The notes below the pieces were generated by a model. The model made no database searches. It had not been told where the DNA came from and saw only the letters and a list, made by a program, of their open reading frames with translations. Made by a program: the position numbers and the translations under genes. A stretch of DNA of 64,000 nt from Azospirillum oryzae. Its GTDB lineage: Bacteria; Pseudomonadota; Alphaproteobacteria; Azospirillales; Azospirillaceae. Shown here piece after piece: positions 63,808 through 64,000 of the stretch; position 1 is the first letter of the stretch, and each line of letters opens with the position of its first letter. The stretch is from positions 600,001 to 664,000 of the forward strand of contig NZ_FXAK01000002.1 of the NCBI RefSeq assembly GCF_900177515.1. The letters run 5' to 3'.

Positions 63808-64000
63808 CCCGCCTTTCCCGCGTCGCTGTTGCCTACGGCCTCGCCGTCTGGCTGTTGACCGTCCAGGCGGTCACTGAGCTGGTCGGTTGGCTCTTCGCCT
63901 GGCCGGCGGTCTTCGGCGGCCTGCGCATCGGCACCGTCGCGCTCTATTGGCCCGGCCAGTTCCTGACTTGGAGTGCCCTGCTGGCCCCCGGCCACCGCTG
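63804..64000 (+). CDS. probable VirD4/TraG coupling protein, 5' part
   Basis: The gene starts with GTG overlapping the relaxase stop and runs off the window. The visible ~65 residues have a short basic start (TRLSRVAVAYGLAVWLL) and two hydrophobic stretches, as expected for the N-terminal membrane anchor of VirD4/TraG-type coupling proteins. The position right after the relaxase supports that identity, but the ATPase part lies outside the window. Confidence 0.5.
   Translation, partial: MTRLSRVAVAYGLAVWLLTVQAVTELVGWLFAWPAVFGGLRIGTVALYWPGQFLTWSALLAPGHR

Overview
The window comes from a high-GC alphaproteobacterium. The linkage rpsI-argC, a gamma carbonic anhydrase, an OmpA-like protein and a large glycogen/trehalose/maltodextrin cluster suggest a Rhodospirillales member close to Azospirillum. 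That placement is inferred from gene content and GC only.

Positions 1-23.75 kb look like chromosomal backbone. They hold the 3' end of rpsI, argC, a gamma carbonic anhydrase, a signal-peptide OmpA-domain protein, a divergent pair (PNPOx-like flavoprotein / MocR-type regulator), a family 8-like glycosyltransferase and an alpha-glucan cluster. The cluster is treS-maltokinase fusion, glgB, glgX, a receiver-domain protein and malQ. Between glgB and glgX, on the opposite strand, sits a 1590-residue immune-type protein with TIR, NACHT/STAND, pentapeptide-like and 14 WD40 segments. The block ends at an intact tRNA-Gln(CTG).

Just after that tRNA (23.88-23.93 kb) lies the 3' part of an initiator tRNA-Met gene with its CCA and a following hairpin. 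This looks like an attachment-site relic. From about 24.3 kb to the right edge everything looks accessory. A left defence block (24.3-30.3 kb, minus strand) holds a nuclease-STAND-HEAT protein coupled to an AbiJ-like protein, and a TacA/TacT-type toxin-antitoxin pair that abuts a truncated RecD-like helicase remnant. Next come element backbone genes (30.8-45.0 kb): a DUF123 protein, ArdC-type antirestriction, a broken PAPS-reductase-like gene, a broken DUF6602 gene, a long ParB-like protein, DUF6117, a giant methyltransferase/strawberry-notch helicase, a toprim primase and a DUF2493 protein.

At 45.3-52.5 kb is a tightly packed five-gene operon: SIS+HAD, phosphoribosyltransferase-like, ORC/CDC6-like AAA ATPase, an unrecognised protein and a PfkB kinase. 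It is the most interesting candidate system in the window, because sugar/nucleotide chemistry enzymes surround an ATPase typical of conflict systems. An IS66-family element broken by a serine-recombinase cassette follows (52.95-57.2 kb) and has removed the first codons of a DUF736 gene.

The right end (57.8-64 kb) is plasmid/ICE core: an XRE regulator, small hypotheticals, a frameshifted DUF6499/DUF2285 gene, an excisionase-like HTH, an RPA-type replication initiator, ParA, a ribbon-helix-helix-like partner, a second ParA-like protein with a degenerate P loop, a relaxase, and the start of a probable VirD4/TraG coupling protein. Several genes in the accessory region carry apparent single-base indels. 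These are either real decay or assembly errors.
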